A DNA stretch of 64,000 nucleotides from Turnera subulata. Taxonomy: Eukaryota > Streptophyta > Magnoliopsida > Malpighiales > Passifloraceae. The translations under genes were made by a program, and so were the position numbers. The first letter of the stretch is position 1; each line of letters starts with the position of its first letter. Location: contig JAKUCV010006207.1 in the NCBI GenBank assembly GCA_028386065.3, positions 124,001 through 188,000 of the forward strand. The letters are read 5' to 3'. Shown one piece after another: positions 55,404-64,000 of the stretch. The notes beneath the pieces were generated by a model that worked only from the letters and a program-made list of their open reading frames with translations, had not been told where the DNA came from and made no database searches.

Positions 55404-56930
55404 TTACGTCTTCAGCCCCAACTTCTCTACTAGCATAGTGCTAACAACATTGGTGCAGCTCCCTCCATCGATGATCATGCTACAAGGCTTGTCTTGCACC
55501 AAACACCTAGTGTGAAAGATGTTTTCCCGTTGCTCGATGCCATCTTCCTTTCGCTGAATATTGAGCAGCCTCTTCGTCAAAATCAAGCATTGAAGAACTT
55601 GCTCTTCCGGATTCACTTTGGGTACATCTTCCAAGTCGGGCATGTCAGCTAGTGCAGGGTTGACATCAGGGTTGAAGTCGGATACTTCCCTTTCGTCGTC
55701 GGAGTAGAGCTCCCCATACTCCGTAGTAAGCATTATTCTCTTGTTAGGACATTGTGATGCGATATGTCCCAACCCTTGACACTTGAAGCACTTGATGTTC
55801 CTTGCTCTCTCCACCTTTTGTGGCGCATTAGGTGTCTTTGGCTCCTCTTTGACCTTCCATGGAAGCATCTTGGGTGTGTCCAAAGGAACTTTGCTTGAAC
55901 TCTCCACATCCTTGGAATACTTAGAACTTGCATTCCAGGGGCTATAGCTTGAAGGCTTCGCATATGTCTTCTTCTTAAGTTGCTTCTCGATCTTTGAAGC
56001 CAATGCCACCATCTCTTCAATTTCCGCATAGTGCTGCAAATCAAGAACCTGTGCAATGTCAGCATTCAAACCATAATAAAATCTCGACATAAGAGACTCC
56101 TCATCCTCTTCACGTCCAGCTTGATTCGTCGCCACCTCAAGCGCCTTCCAATATTCATCAACACTCTTGGTGCCTTGCTTGAGCGAATAAAATCGATTCA
56201 TCAGCTCCCTTTGATGTGAAGCAGGCACAAATCTCTTCTTCATGATTCTCTTCATCTCAGCCCACGTCTCAATCCCATCTTCCCCATATCTCCTTCGATT
56301 GGAAACTAGTTTATGCCACCAGGATTTGGCATAATCCTTGAATACCACTACAGTAAGCTTGATCTTCTTCTCGTCATTATATTGATGGCAGTCAAATAAA
56401 GCTTCCATATCTTGCACCCAATCGAGATATGCATCCGGGTCATTGGTATCATGAAAAGTGGGAACATTCATCTTAATATTTCCGAAGTCGCGATCAAATC
56501 GGTCTTGTCCCTCGGCCCTATTGTAGGCTGGCCGTTCTTGGTACCTAGGTCGGTATGCGCCACTGCCTCTTCCTCCATCTCCACGCCCTCTTCCAATTGG
56601 CCTTCTAGGGTTCACCTCGTCAAAGTGCTCCTCTTGATCGACTTCTTCCTCCACCCTAGCATCTTGAACTCGCACCCTCTCTCGTCCATTGTTGTTGCCA
56701 ATGCTTTCGGTTAATGTTTGCATGGTTCTTTCTTGACGAGTTAGGCGAGCTTCCGTAGCTTGTGCTTGCCTTTCCAACCTAGCATTAGTCTCGGCCAACG
56801 AGTTGGAAACCTCCTTGATTTGGGCGGAAAGGTTGTTGAAGAGATCCTTGATGTGAGTCATCACAACAGGCTGGTCTGAATCATATTCTGTAGACATTGT
56901 AACAGAAACTAACAAGAACTTTGTTAGCAA
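55404..56930 (-). CDS. Gypsy gag-protease N-terminal part (508 aa)
   Basis: Residues 1-70 include a likely coiled coil (SLAETNARLERQAQATEARL). Arg/Gly-rich residues 115-150 (GRGRGDGGRGSGAYRPRY) follow. Retrotrans_gag is at about 170-290 (FHDTNDPDAYLDWVQDMEAL, YAKSWWHKLVSNRRRYGEDG, SLKQGTKSVDEYWKALEVAT). The CCHC knuckle CFKCQGLGHIASQC is at about 381-394. The protease begins MIIDGGSCTNVVSTMLVEKL (about 485-504). A TAA at 55404-55406 stops the frame, which resumes at once (KHPRPYKLQWLNDSG). The first ATG lies upstream of MSTEYDSD, which may be the real start. Confidence 0.85.
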   Translation of the reverse strand: MLTKFLLVSVTMSTEYDSDQPVVMTHIKDLFNNLSAQIKEVSNSLAETNARLERQAQATEARLTRQERTMQTLTESIGNNNGRERVRVQDARVEEEVDQEEHFDEVNPRRPIGRGRGDGGRGSGAYRPRYQERPAYNRAEGQDRFDRDFGNIKMNVPTFHDTNDPDAYLDWVQDMEALFDCHQYNDEKKIKLTVVVFKDYAKSWWHKLVSNRRRYGEDGIETWAEMKRIMKKRFVPASHQRELMNRFYSLKQGTKSVDEYWKALEVATNQAGREEDEESLMSRFYYGLNADIAQVLDLQHYAEIEEMVALASKIEKQLKKKTYAKPSSYSPWNASSKYSKDVESSSKVPLDTPKMLPWKVKEEPKTPNAPQKVERARNIKCFKCQGLGHIASQCPNKRIMLTTEYGELYSDDEREVSDFNPDVNPALADMPDLEDVPKVNPEEQVLQCLILTKRLLNIQRKEDGIEQRENIFHTRCLVQDKPCSMIIDGGSCTNVVSTMLVEKLGLKT

Positions 56931-57474
56931 TAAAACTCCTCACGTGTGTCTCTCGTGTTTGTTGACAGTTAATGAACTCTCAGCCTCTTACCACTCTTTA
57001 TTCTGCTTCAATTTTATATGTTAGGTTCAAATAAACAAAATCAAGCAACCAACCAGCAGCAATTAATTCAAAGGAATCAAAGAAACCTAAAGAAAGAACG
57101 ATAGGCTACCAATTCTAGAGGCAATTTCGACTCCACAAAGCAAGAGAAATCACACACAAGAATAAGGATATGTATGTGAAAGATTATTTGCACAATTGAG
57201 CAATTATGAAACAACAATCACCCAAAACAAAAGAAAGCTCAAATCGAACTCAACAAAAAAAATAATCCGGCAGAAATCTTCTCCTGCAGAAATCGATTCC
57301 AAAACAGCAAATAATCCAACTTCTCCTTGTTTTCAATCAATCAATTCACAATCAACAATCAATCAATAAAATTCCCAGCAAGAAACACTTGATAATCTTG
57401 CAATCCAAAGGCCACAATTTCAATTCCAACACAACAACCAAGTCGTCTTTCAACTCTTTCTTTTTTTTTTTGTG

Positions 57475-57590
57475 AACAGTAACACTGATGAACAGTAGTC
57501 GGTGAACAGTACTTAATGAACAGTAACGGTGAGCAGTACCCAATGAACAGTAACGGTGGACAGTGCTCGATGAACAGTAACTCGACAATT
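57475..57590. repeat. Degenerate AACAGTA repeat array
   Basis: GATGAACAGTA, GGTGAACAGTA and AATGAACAGTAACGGTG words recur eight or so times within about 115 bp, in the leader between the antisense gypsy 5' LTR and its gag. Confidence 0.7.
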
Positions 57591-59081
57591 TTTTTTTAAA
57601 ATCGACAAAACTAAACAAAGAACAGGAATTGAAAGGCCACGATTAAATTAAAACACAAATACAAAGGATATGATTGATTGAAACCTCAGCTCCGCTACCA
57701 AAAGATGATACGGCAACAGCCCTAGAATCCACTAGTTCCACCTCCGTAACTATCTGATTGTCCCGATCGTCAATCTCAATCAAACTCGCCGTGTAAGTCT
57801 CCTTCACCTCCTAATCTCTGCAACAAAGAAGTAGATACACAACAATAGGCTTTAGCAATTCTATTCTTCACCTCCTAGACTCAATTAAGGAATAGGCAAC
57901 AAAGGGATTAGAATCACAAGGAATTGAATAAACGCCACAAGCAAGAAACTTGATAAGTAAACTCAAACCCTAATATAAAACCAAGAGAATCCACTCTCGA
58001 TCACGATTGAATCCACAATCAATGAAAACCTCAAAGGCAATTTTATTCTCTCAAAAATAGTCTGTGTGAAATAACAATAGAAAAGGTCCTATTTATACTA
58101 ATCCCTAACCCTAATTTCGTCCAAACTAACCCCAAACCAAGTCAAAATAGGTTTTTGACTTTTTCCAGAATTTTTAGGTGCCGACCTAAAAATATATTTT
58201 TAGGTGTCGGCTGACAACCCAGATTGTGAGTATTTTTAGGTGTCGAATGACAACCCAAATAGACTAATTAACTAAAGCCCACAATAATTAAACCCAATTA
58301 CATGGACTTGACCCAAATTAAAAAAAAAAGACAAAACTGAATTTTCAGACAGATTCTGTCTGTCGACTTCAAATGCATTTTAAGTAAAGAAAACGGCAGA
58401 TTCAGCTTCTAAGCTCAACACTAAAGTTCTAGATCTTCATCTTATCTTTCCATAGAGTCCAAGATCGCAGCAATCCGAGTTGTAGAGCTCGAGATATGAA
58501 TTTATTTCCGAGACTGCACGCTCAAGGAATTTCCGCACGAGTTCTTCGCGTTCTCGACTTAAATCTCCATCTCTTCTTAAATTTCTTGTGAGATCGAATT
58601 TTGGACTTGACTCTGAAAGTAAGCTTATGATGATGAACTTTGATCTTGTTGGAATATATCCAAATTCCATGCTTGACACCATTGCATCCTCCATGGTCGC
58701 CTTGGCGTGCATCATTCTTCAAGTTTCCAAATTTGCCTAGGTGACTTGCATCACTTAGCCTAGGAAAGCTTGTGTTTTTAAAGGTTAAGGTTGAACCCGC
58801 AAAAACCTAAGGATAGTGAGAGTTTGAAATCCTAAAGGAGGTCCTTTAGGTAGTGGAGGTACCTGGTGAGGGGGAACTACTCTAAAATCAGTTGTGTCAA
58901 TTTCTCTCTTCCTCCCTTACTCATTTCCCACGTTAAGCACTCGCATTGCATCACAGAGAATTGGTATCGACCAAATATGCATCACAGAGATTTGGTATCG
59001 CAAAAACCAAATCTCACTGTCCAAAAGAAGTTGTAAAGCCTAATTCTCCCTCCCCCCAGGCACTTGTGGGCCTACATCTTC

Positions 59082-59567
59082 CCATCCAAAAAAAATCGAA
59101 TTGGATCATGATATAGGAATTGACCAAAAAAAAAATAGGTATAGGAAAAGAGGAGTTAATATTTGATTGAAGAAATAAACATAGAAACAAAACGAGATAT
59201 AGGGAAGAGAGTAATAGAATGACACACAAATCTGCATTTTCCCTCCACCATTAAAACCCTAAAATGAACAAATACTGAACTCACTCCTCCACTCAGCATC
59301 GTCTATCTCACTCACTTAGCCATGCTCTATAATCTTAATTCTCTTCCTCTCTTTCCTTCTCCACGCCCACCATCAGTCCCTCCACTATCATCGAAGGGTG
59401 CTTACCAATGAGCCGACGGGAGGAGGACGACGCCTCTTCCACCCTCAAAATCTATCTCTTTTGCCTTCACCACTGCTTACCACATACACCACCATCTTCG
59501 GGTTAAGGTTTGATTTGTTGCAGACGATAGAGATGGGGTAGTCAAGAGAATCAACAGTGGTGATGTC
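59082..59567. other. Intergenic segment, nothing recognised
   Basis: Pyrimidine-rich sequence with CCTCCACCATTAAAACCC and a CT-rich run, resembling plant upstream DNA. No gene could be supported. It is interrupted by the solo LTR that follows and continues beyond 61181. Confidence 0.4.
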
Positions 59568-61176
59568 TGTGAACACCCAAATTTGACCCACCTATATTTT
59601 GTTAATTTAGATTTTTTATTTGTTTTACCCCAATATTAATGAGAAGATTTAATTTTGAGCTAGGAATAAGTTTAGAGTCTGAATTAATAAAATATAGACC
59701 CTCCAGTAGTAGCAGCACACTAAACACATTACTTGCAGCCTAATTTTAGCACTGATTTTCGTAAAAATTCAGAATTAAAATTTTTCTATTTATTGGTATA
59801 TATGTTCATGGTAAGAAAGTATTTGAAAAGAGACAAATTTGGGGTGTGTTGTTGATAAAGAGGCAAAAGCAGGGTGTAGCCAACAACTTAGGAGTGTTTC
59901 TTGGGCAGAGAACATTAATATAGGGCGTGGGAATCAAGCAAAGCCGGAATTAATGGGAATCGAGGCTAAAAAAAGGGAAGAACAACTACAGTGAACAGGT
60001 CCTGCAGACATGTCAGGATGACCGCCAAGTCCTGGCAGACATACGGACCTGTTTTGGCAATTTTTCTTATTTTTCCTCGTTTTTAATTCTGACTTTCAAC
60101 CATCAGATCCGACGTTTCAATCTTGACCATATGATCAAAAGGACGACTCTAGACACTCTGAACACTATAAATAGGACCCGCTATTCACTCACAAAAGACA
60201 CATTAGCATTGAGACACACACCCATAAGCATAGAGTGCTTGGAGAAATCCTAGTCCTCCATGCTTAGAAACACTTTAGAAGCTGAGAGTCTAGAGGAATT
60301 TCGTGGGGAGGAGCATCAAAGAGTAGTCAGCCAGAGGAGATCAATAGTAGATCAAGAAGGAGGCGATCCGGAGGTGAAGAAAGTGGAGAACCCGAGTAGA
60401 GGTCCTTAATGCGCGCAGTCTTGGTATTTAGATCATATCTGAAGCTATAGAAGTTGGATTGCTACAATCTTTGACTATCTGGAAAGATAAGAGGGAGATC
60501 TAAAACTTTTCTGTTGATCCCAGAAGCTTAAACTAGAAGCTTAATCTATTGTCTTCTTTATTTAAAATTCGGTTGAAGTCGACGAACAAATTCTTTCCAA
60601 AAGCTAAGGTAAGTGTTCTAATCTCTTTTTGATTCTGAAACTTGTTGATTGCTATTTGTTGATGACGAATTGATGGTATATTGATGTTGTGATGTTTGTT
60701 GTTGATATGATCATACAATTTGTGTTGATGAACTGTAAGAACTACGTGAGCTTTGAACATGGTCGTCGGGGTACGTAGGCCATTTCTAATGGTAGAAACT
60801 CAAGCTCAATCATGTTTTATTTTCTATTTTGTTGTTGATTTTCATTTATTGTTGTTGTTGTGTTTTTCTTTCCACACTTGCACACTTTCACATGGCATAC
60901 TTTTGTTATCCAATTGCACACAATTTTGCCCCAATACGGATGGGTGCCTAACACCTTCCCATCTTTGCCGAACCCCCGAATCCAACATCTCTGGTTCGCT
61001 ATGATCGGTTGCCTTAAGAAATTGATGATGCTAAAGAAAGGTTTTCCCCTAAATTTTTCCAAGTAATAAAATTCATAAAATTCGGATGGCGAGTCCTTTG
61101 ATATTGGATGATGGTTAAAAAGTAGGTGTAAGGATAATGTGAGGAGGCTCAATTAATTTTGACCCGGGCCCTCACA
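59568..61176 (-). repeat. Solo LTR, same family as 32207-34055 (antisense)
   Basis: On minus it starts TGTGAGGGCCCGGGTCAAAATTAATTG-like sequence and ends TTTGGGTGTTCACA; 1609 bp. Flanks ATGTC (59563-59567) and ATATC (61177-61181) look like a target duplication with one change. Weak ORFs inside (60817-61152 and others) are LTR sequence. Confidence 0.75.
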
Positions 61177-63399
61177 ATATCAAAGAGTAGGAGCTGCGCG
61201 AGGCAGTGAGGAACAAGGATGTAGTGGTCCGGGGTTGATGCAAACGATGCTGGTACTGGGGAAGAATACTGCCTTCGAGGTACTGAAGGAGAGAGGGTCT
61301 ATGGTGATTTGTAGGGTGCTTTGTTTTGTATGTTTGGGAGTGGTAGAGGAGGAGATAGATTTGAGGGTGGAAAAGGAGAAGGATTGGAAGTGGATTTTGG
61401 ATGACAATGGTAAATGGTGGCCAAGAGAAGGAAAAAGATTTATTTTTATTTATTATAACTAAGTTGAAAATGAAAAAAATTAGAAAACAATAAATAATAA
61501 ATAGTTTCAGGTTAGCCAATTTATGGAACACGTGTCACTTTTTAATTGGTTTACCTGCTACAACCGCCAATATTATTTACTTTTTAACAAGTTAAGGACA
61601 CAACTTTTGAAATTAAAAAAAGAAAAGGATATAAACATTAATTTCATTTGAGTTAAGGGAGAAGCTCCGTCATTTAACAGCGGAATCGGGTTGGGGAATG
61701 AATTGGAGTGCTGACTTAAATTCTCCCCTCAATTCTGATGTCCTCACGCCTGTAGCAGTGGTTAATAACTGTATGAACAATGTGATTTGGTTATTTATGA
61801 TCAGCTATGTTTTCGGGGGTAAAAAAAAGAAAAGAATTTTGGATATGTAACGTTCCCTTCGAATTTATGCAGCAAAGCTACTTATTCAGCAACATAATAG
61901 TAACGAATAAATGTCACATTTGATTGGCTGATGTGATAATAATGAGAATTGGTTGGATCTTGGTCCCCTTATATATAAAGAACTTAAAAGGTAGGTACAA
62001 ACTACAAAGTGGCACAACCGTACGTCGCCGTATGTGTTAATTAGAGGATTTAGGAAAATTTTTTGTCGAAGAGGATTTAGGAAAATTGCAAACATAAGCA
62101 AGGTTCTTAAAATTAGACAGGTATTAATCAAGATTTTTAACTGGTTTAAGAGGAATTCGACTAGTTGTTGTTATCAACGGGGTTGGTCCGAGCCCTTGAT
62201 ATGGGATTGGGTCGCATCCACACTAGTGAGGGGCAAAATTCTATAGATATCTTATGGGTAAAAAGAAAACAAGTGGTTGCTTTCAAAACATTAGATATGG
62301 ATATGGTACTATGAATAAATGGGAATGGCTGGAAGCCGTGTAACTCGTTTGCTAGGTAGAGAGACTTCTTCTTGACTTCTAATCCCGAAAAAGATATTAA
62401 ATATTTTTTAAACTTGTTTGTGTTAAGTTTGTGGGACTGTTGCTGCAGAAAATTTTTAAAAAATGGATGGGCCACATAAGATTTAGTTTGCGACAAACTG
62501 TTGGTTAGAAGTTACTATTAGAAAACTGTTTGAATCCTTAATGATAATGTATGGACGATGCATTGCTTTTTATGGGTCTTAATGCTAGTTGCTGTACATG
62601 TTGGTGGCGACACAAAGGGTTATAGGTTAGGGGTTGTGAGCTCACTTGAATTTGCAACCAAAGCTGATCAGTTTTTTTTGACTTTTCATTTGATCTAAAT
62701 TTTCCATTCCTTTTGTCATCCAGTAGGCACCACTAGGCACCGAAAGTAACAAGTTTTTTGTGGCCGGTCAGAAGCATCTTCTAGGTGCAAAGTAACATGT
62801 ACAAATAGTTCAACGCTCATCAATTTTTCTGGGGTCCAACCAATTAACCAAGTTAAAACTTTTTTCTTTTACTCTTTCCGGAGAGATCATATGATCATAC
62901 TGATTGAAATGTGTTTGTATTTAGATCAATAGCGAGCATTGCTTAGCAGAGAGCGATATGGCATTACAGGTCATTAACTTCTTGCGGAGAGTAGGATAGG
63001 CGATGGGTCAAATTGGTAAAAAAAATTTCACAACTTTAATGACAAGCTCAGTCTTTTAGGGTCTTTTAGGAGTCCAATGACCAATTTTGTTGTATGAAAC
63101 CCCTGCTTGACCAAGGAAACATGATTAGTAACTCGATTGAGATGAAGCAAATGGTAACTAGGAGCTGATAGCATTTTCCAATAGATCAAATCAAGTGAAA
63201 AAGAACAATGAACAGCGCAAAATGACCTCCTTGGGGCAAATCCCTGAGATCCAATGTGATATACATCATTGCTATCAGAACCAATAGCCTCTAATGATTA
63301 GACAGTCTAGCTTCATGCTCTTTTGTGAAAAAAGCAAGAAACCAGAAGAATAGTGGTGTTAACGAGTTGAACTGCAACCGAGAGAGTGGCAGCCTGTAG
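61177..63399. other. Intergenic region downstream of the TLP8-type gene
   Basis: Contains the right arm of the inverted repeat (61440-61665) and AT-rich DNA. I saw no gene, RNA gene or element end that I can support. The part next to 63400 includes the 3' UTR of the Tubby-like gene. Confidence 0.4.
61440..61665 (-). repeat. Right arm of the ~225-bp inverted repeat pair
   Basis: The reverse complement of 34485-34715 in outline, with landmarks TTTACCTGCTACAACCG, AATATTATTTACTTTTTAACA, ACACAACTTTTGAAATT and ATTAATTTCATTTGAG. Confidence 0.6.
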
Positions 63400-64000
63400 C
63401 TACATGGAGCAACAAAGTTTTGAATCAATTGAAGCCAAACAAATGCAAAATGCTTGGTAGCCTGTCAAAGGGTATCTGCAAAAAGATTATACATAGAAGT
63501 TATGTTATTTCAAGTTATGGACTCAATTATCACATGATAGGAAGGATTGCATTTTTTTCACAAGGTTTACTTACCTAAAGTCCATTACAAACTTTGACTT
63601 CCCTACCCTACCAAGCTGCAAAATTGTTTGCTTTCCATTTTCCTGAGGAAAACACATACAGAAGGGTCAGTTACTATTCTCCATTCACTAAAAATTAAAA
63701 CTTACAATCAACAGCAGTACCTCTAGCGCCAGCTGGAAATTCTTAACCGAGCTTTGGATTTTAAGACCAGCTCTTCCTCTGTCTCTGTAATCTAGCTCAT
63801 ACTGCTTGGACATCTGCAGAGCAAAGGATTGATGAAATGAGTAAAAAATGGAACTGATTATAGCTTGGAAGCAGCTTTTCCTTGATGCAGAATAAGCCTT
63901 ACTAAAGATCTTACATTATTATAACGGGGAGTCCTTGAACATAGCTTATGCACCTTGTCTACTTTTTCCTCCCAGTCTCGGGGCAGGCCATTGGCATGTT
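63400..64000 (-). CDS. TLP8: Tubby-like protein, TLP8 type (C-terminal exons, partial)
   Basis: Coding exons on minus: from beyond 64000 to 63915, then 63813-63721, 63642-63575 and 63475-63400 (stop TAG). All introns are GT-AG and phases agree, giving 106 visible residues. The translation HANGLPRDWEEKVDKVHKLC, MSKQYELDYRDRGRAGLKIQ, SSVKNFQLALEENGKQTILQ, LGRVGKSKFVMDFR and YPLTGYQAFCICLASIDSKL-CCSM matches the C-terminal half of the Tubby beta-barrel, including the final helix (the QAFCICLASID signature). Tubby domains bind phosphoinositides in many members. The divergent Arg/Gly-rich TLP8 group lacks the N-terminal F-box; that end is outside the window. The visible part is intact. Confidence 0.9.

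Larger units (their letters stand above)
53261..58753 (-). mobile_element. Antisense Ty3/gypsy element with gag-protease only
   Basis: LTRs at 53261-54372 (1112 bp) and 57706-58753 (1048 bp). On minus they start TGATGCAAGTCACC and end GCTGTTGCCGTATCA. The duplication CTTAG is at 53256-53260 and 58754-58758. On minus the primer-binding-like TTTTGGTAGCGGAGC follows the first LTR and GAGGAGGGAGAGAA precedes the last. The interior is 3.3 kb with gag and protease; RT, RNase H and integrase are absent. The length difference between LTRs comes mainly from a tandem GACTTTTCCAGAA-GGTGCCGAC unit in the left one (53720-53815). Confidence 0.9.
35065..59076 (+). mobile_element. SIRE/Maximus-like Copia element with four secondary insertions
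   Basis: 5' LTR 35065-46995, interior 46996-52312, 3' LTR 52313-59076, with the duplication TCTTC at 35060-35064 and 59077-59081. LTRs start TGTTGACCAAAAATTGGGTC and end GGGCCTACA. After removing insertions both LTRs are about 1.25 kb. A primer-binding-like ATTGGTAGCGAAGC follows at 46996. The interior codes + strand gag, protease and part of integrase; RT and RNase H are nearly all deleted. A long 3' untranslated part with AAAAGGGGGAGAAA blocks precedes the 3' LTR. The PR-IN-RT order and the long coiled-coil gag fit the SIRE/Maximus group; the lineage name is inference. Confidence 0.85.
52313..59076 (+). repeat. 3' LTR of the SIRE-like element (split by an antisense gypsy)
   Basis: TGTTGACC...GGGCCTACA. 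About 1266 bp remain after removing 53261-58758. It is followed by the duplication TCTTC. Confidence 0.85.

Noticed and set aside
60753..61152. Frames on both strands resembling a short conserved protein also found at 32231-32614
   Set aside because: Both places are the same solo-LTR family; the similarity is due to the LTR, and the frames differ between copies.
1..64000. Intact tRNA, rRNA or snoRNA genes
   Set aside because: No cloverleaf or conserved rRNA sequence was recognised; pol III-like boxes were seen only in the SINE copies.

Overview
This is a window of nuclear DNA from a flowering plant, probably a eudicot. It has AT-rich intergenic DNA, GT-AG introns in two recognisable plant genes, and dense nested LTR retrotransposons, LINEs, a SINE, a Helitron-like element and foldback elements. 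No prokaryotic gene, CRISPR array, rRNA or intact tRNA was seen.

Only two host genes are visible. (1) A double-AP2 transcription factor of the WRI3/ADAP-WRI4 type lies on + at 22179-25232. It has eight coding exons, including a 9-nt microexon, and encodes 351 aa. (2) The last four coding exons of a Tubby-like protein of the TLP8 type lie on - at 63400-64000 and run off the right edge. From memory, the closest Arabidopsis relatives are neighbours (At1g16060 and At1g16070). The 38 kb between them here would then be an old gene pair pushed apart by transposons.

Left part (1-22 kb): the 3' end of a Copia element (1-~930); a short SINE-like fragment; then a coding-poor Ty3/gypsy-type element, 2202-15118 (target duplication TATAT). 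Its 5' LTR carries an antisense, internally deleted Copia element at 3768-9045 (duplication AAGTA) with two 1674-bp LTRs. Each of those LTRs holds 20 copies of the palindrome AACATCGATGTT spaced close to whole turns of the DNA helix. Next come a Helitron-like element (16209-19410) split by a solo LTR (16389-18980, duplication GAATA), and a pair of long foldback elements just upstream of the AP2 gene.

Middle (25.2-35 kb): a plastid-derived fragment containing the psbA promoter; a LINE ORF1 split by a second, antisense LINE; a gutted gypsy element; a solo LTR; and a tRNA-type SINE with a 9-bp target duplication.

Right part (35-59 kb): one SIRE/Maximus-like Copia element, 35065-59076 (duplication TCTTC), with four secondary insertions. 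These are a LINE 5' fragment and an Athila-like element (37664-46640, AAAAC) in its 5' LTR, a 1.7-kb LTR-like insertion in the coding region (49333-51048, ATCGT), and an antisense gag-protease gypsy element in its 3' LTR (53261-58753, CTTAG). A solo LTR and unassigned sequence lead to the TLP8-type gene. Almost every retroelement is internally deleted or carries stops and frameshifts, so none looks autonomous.
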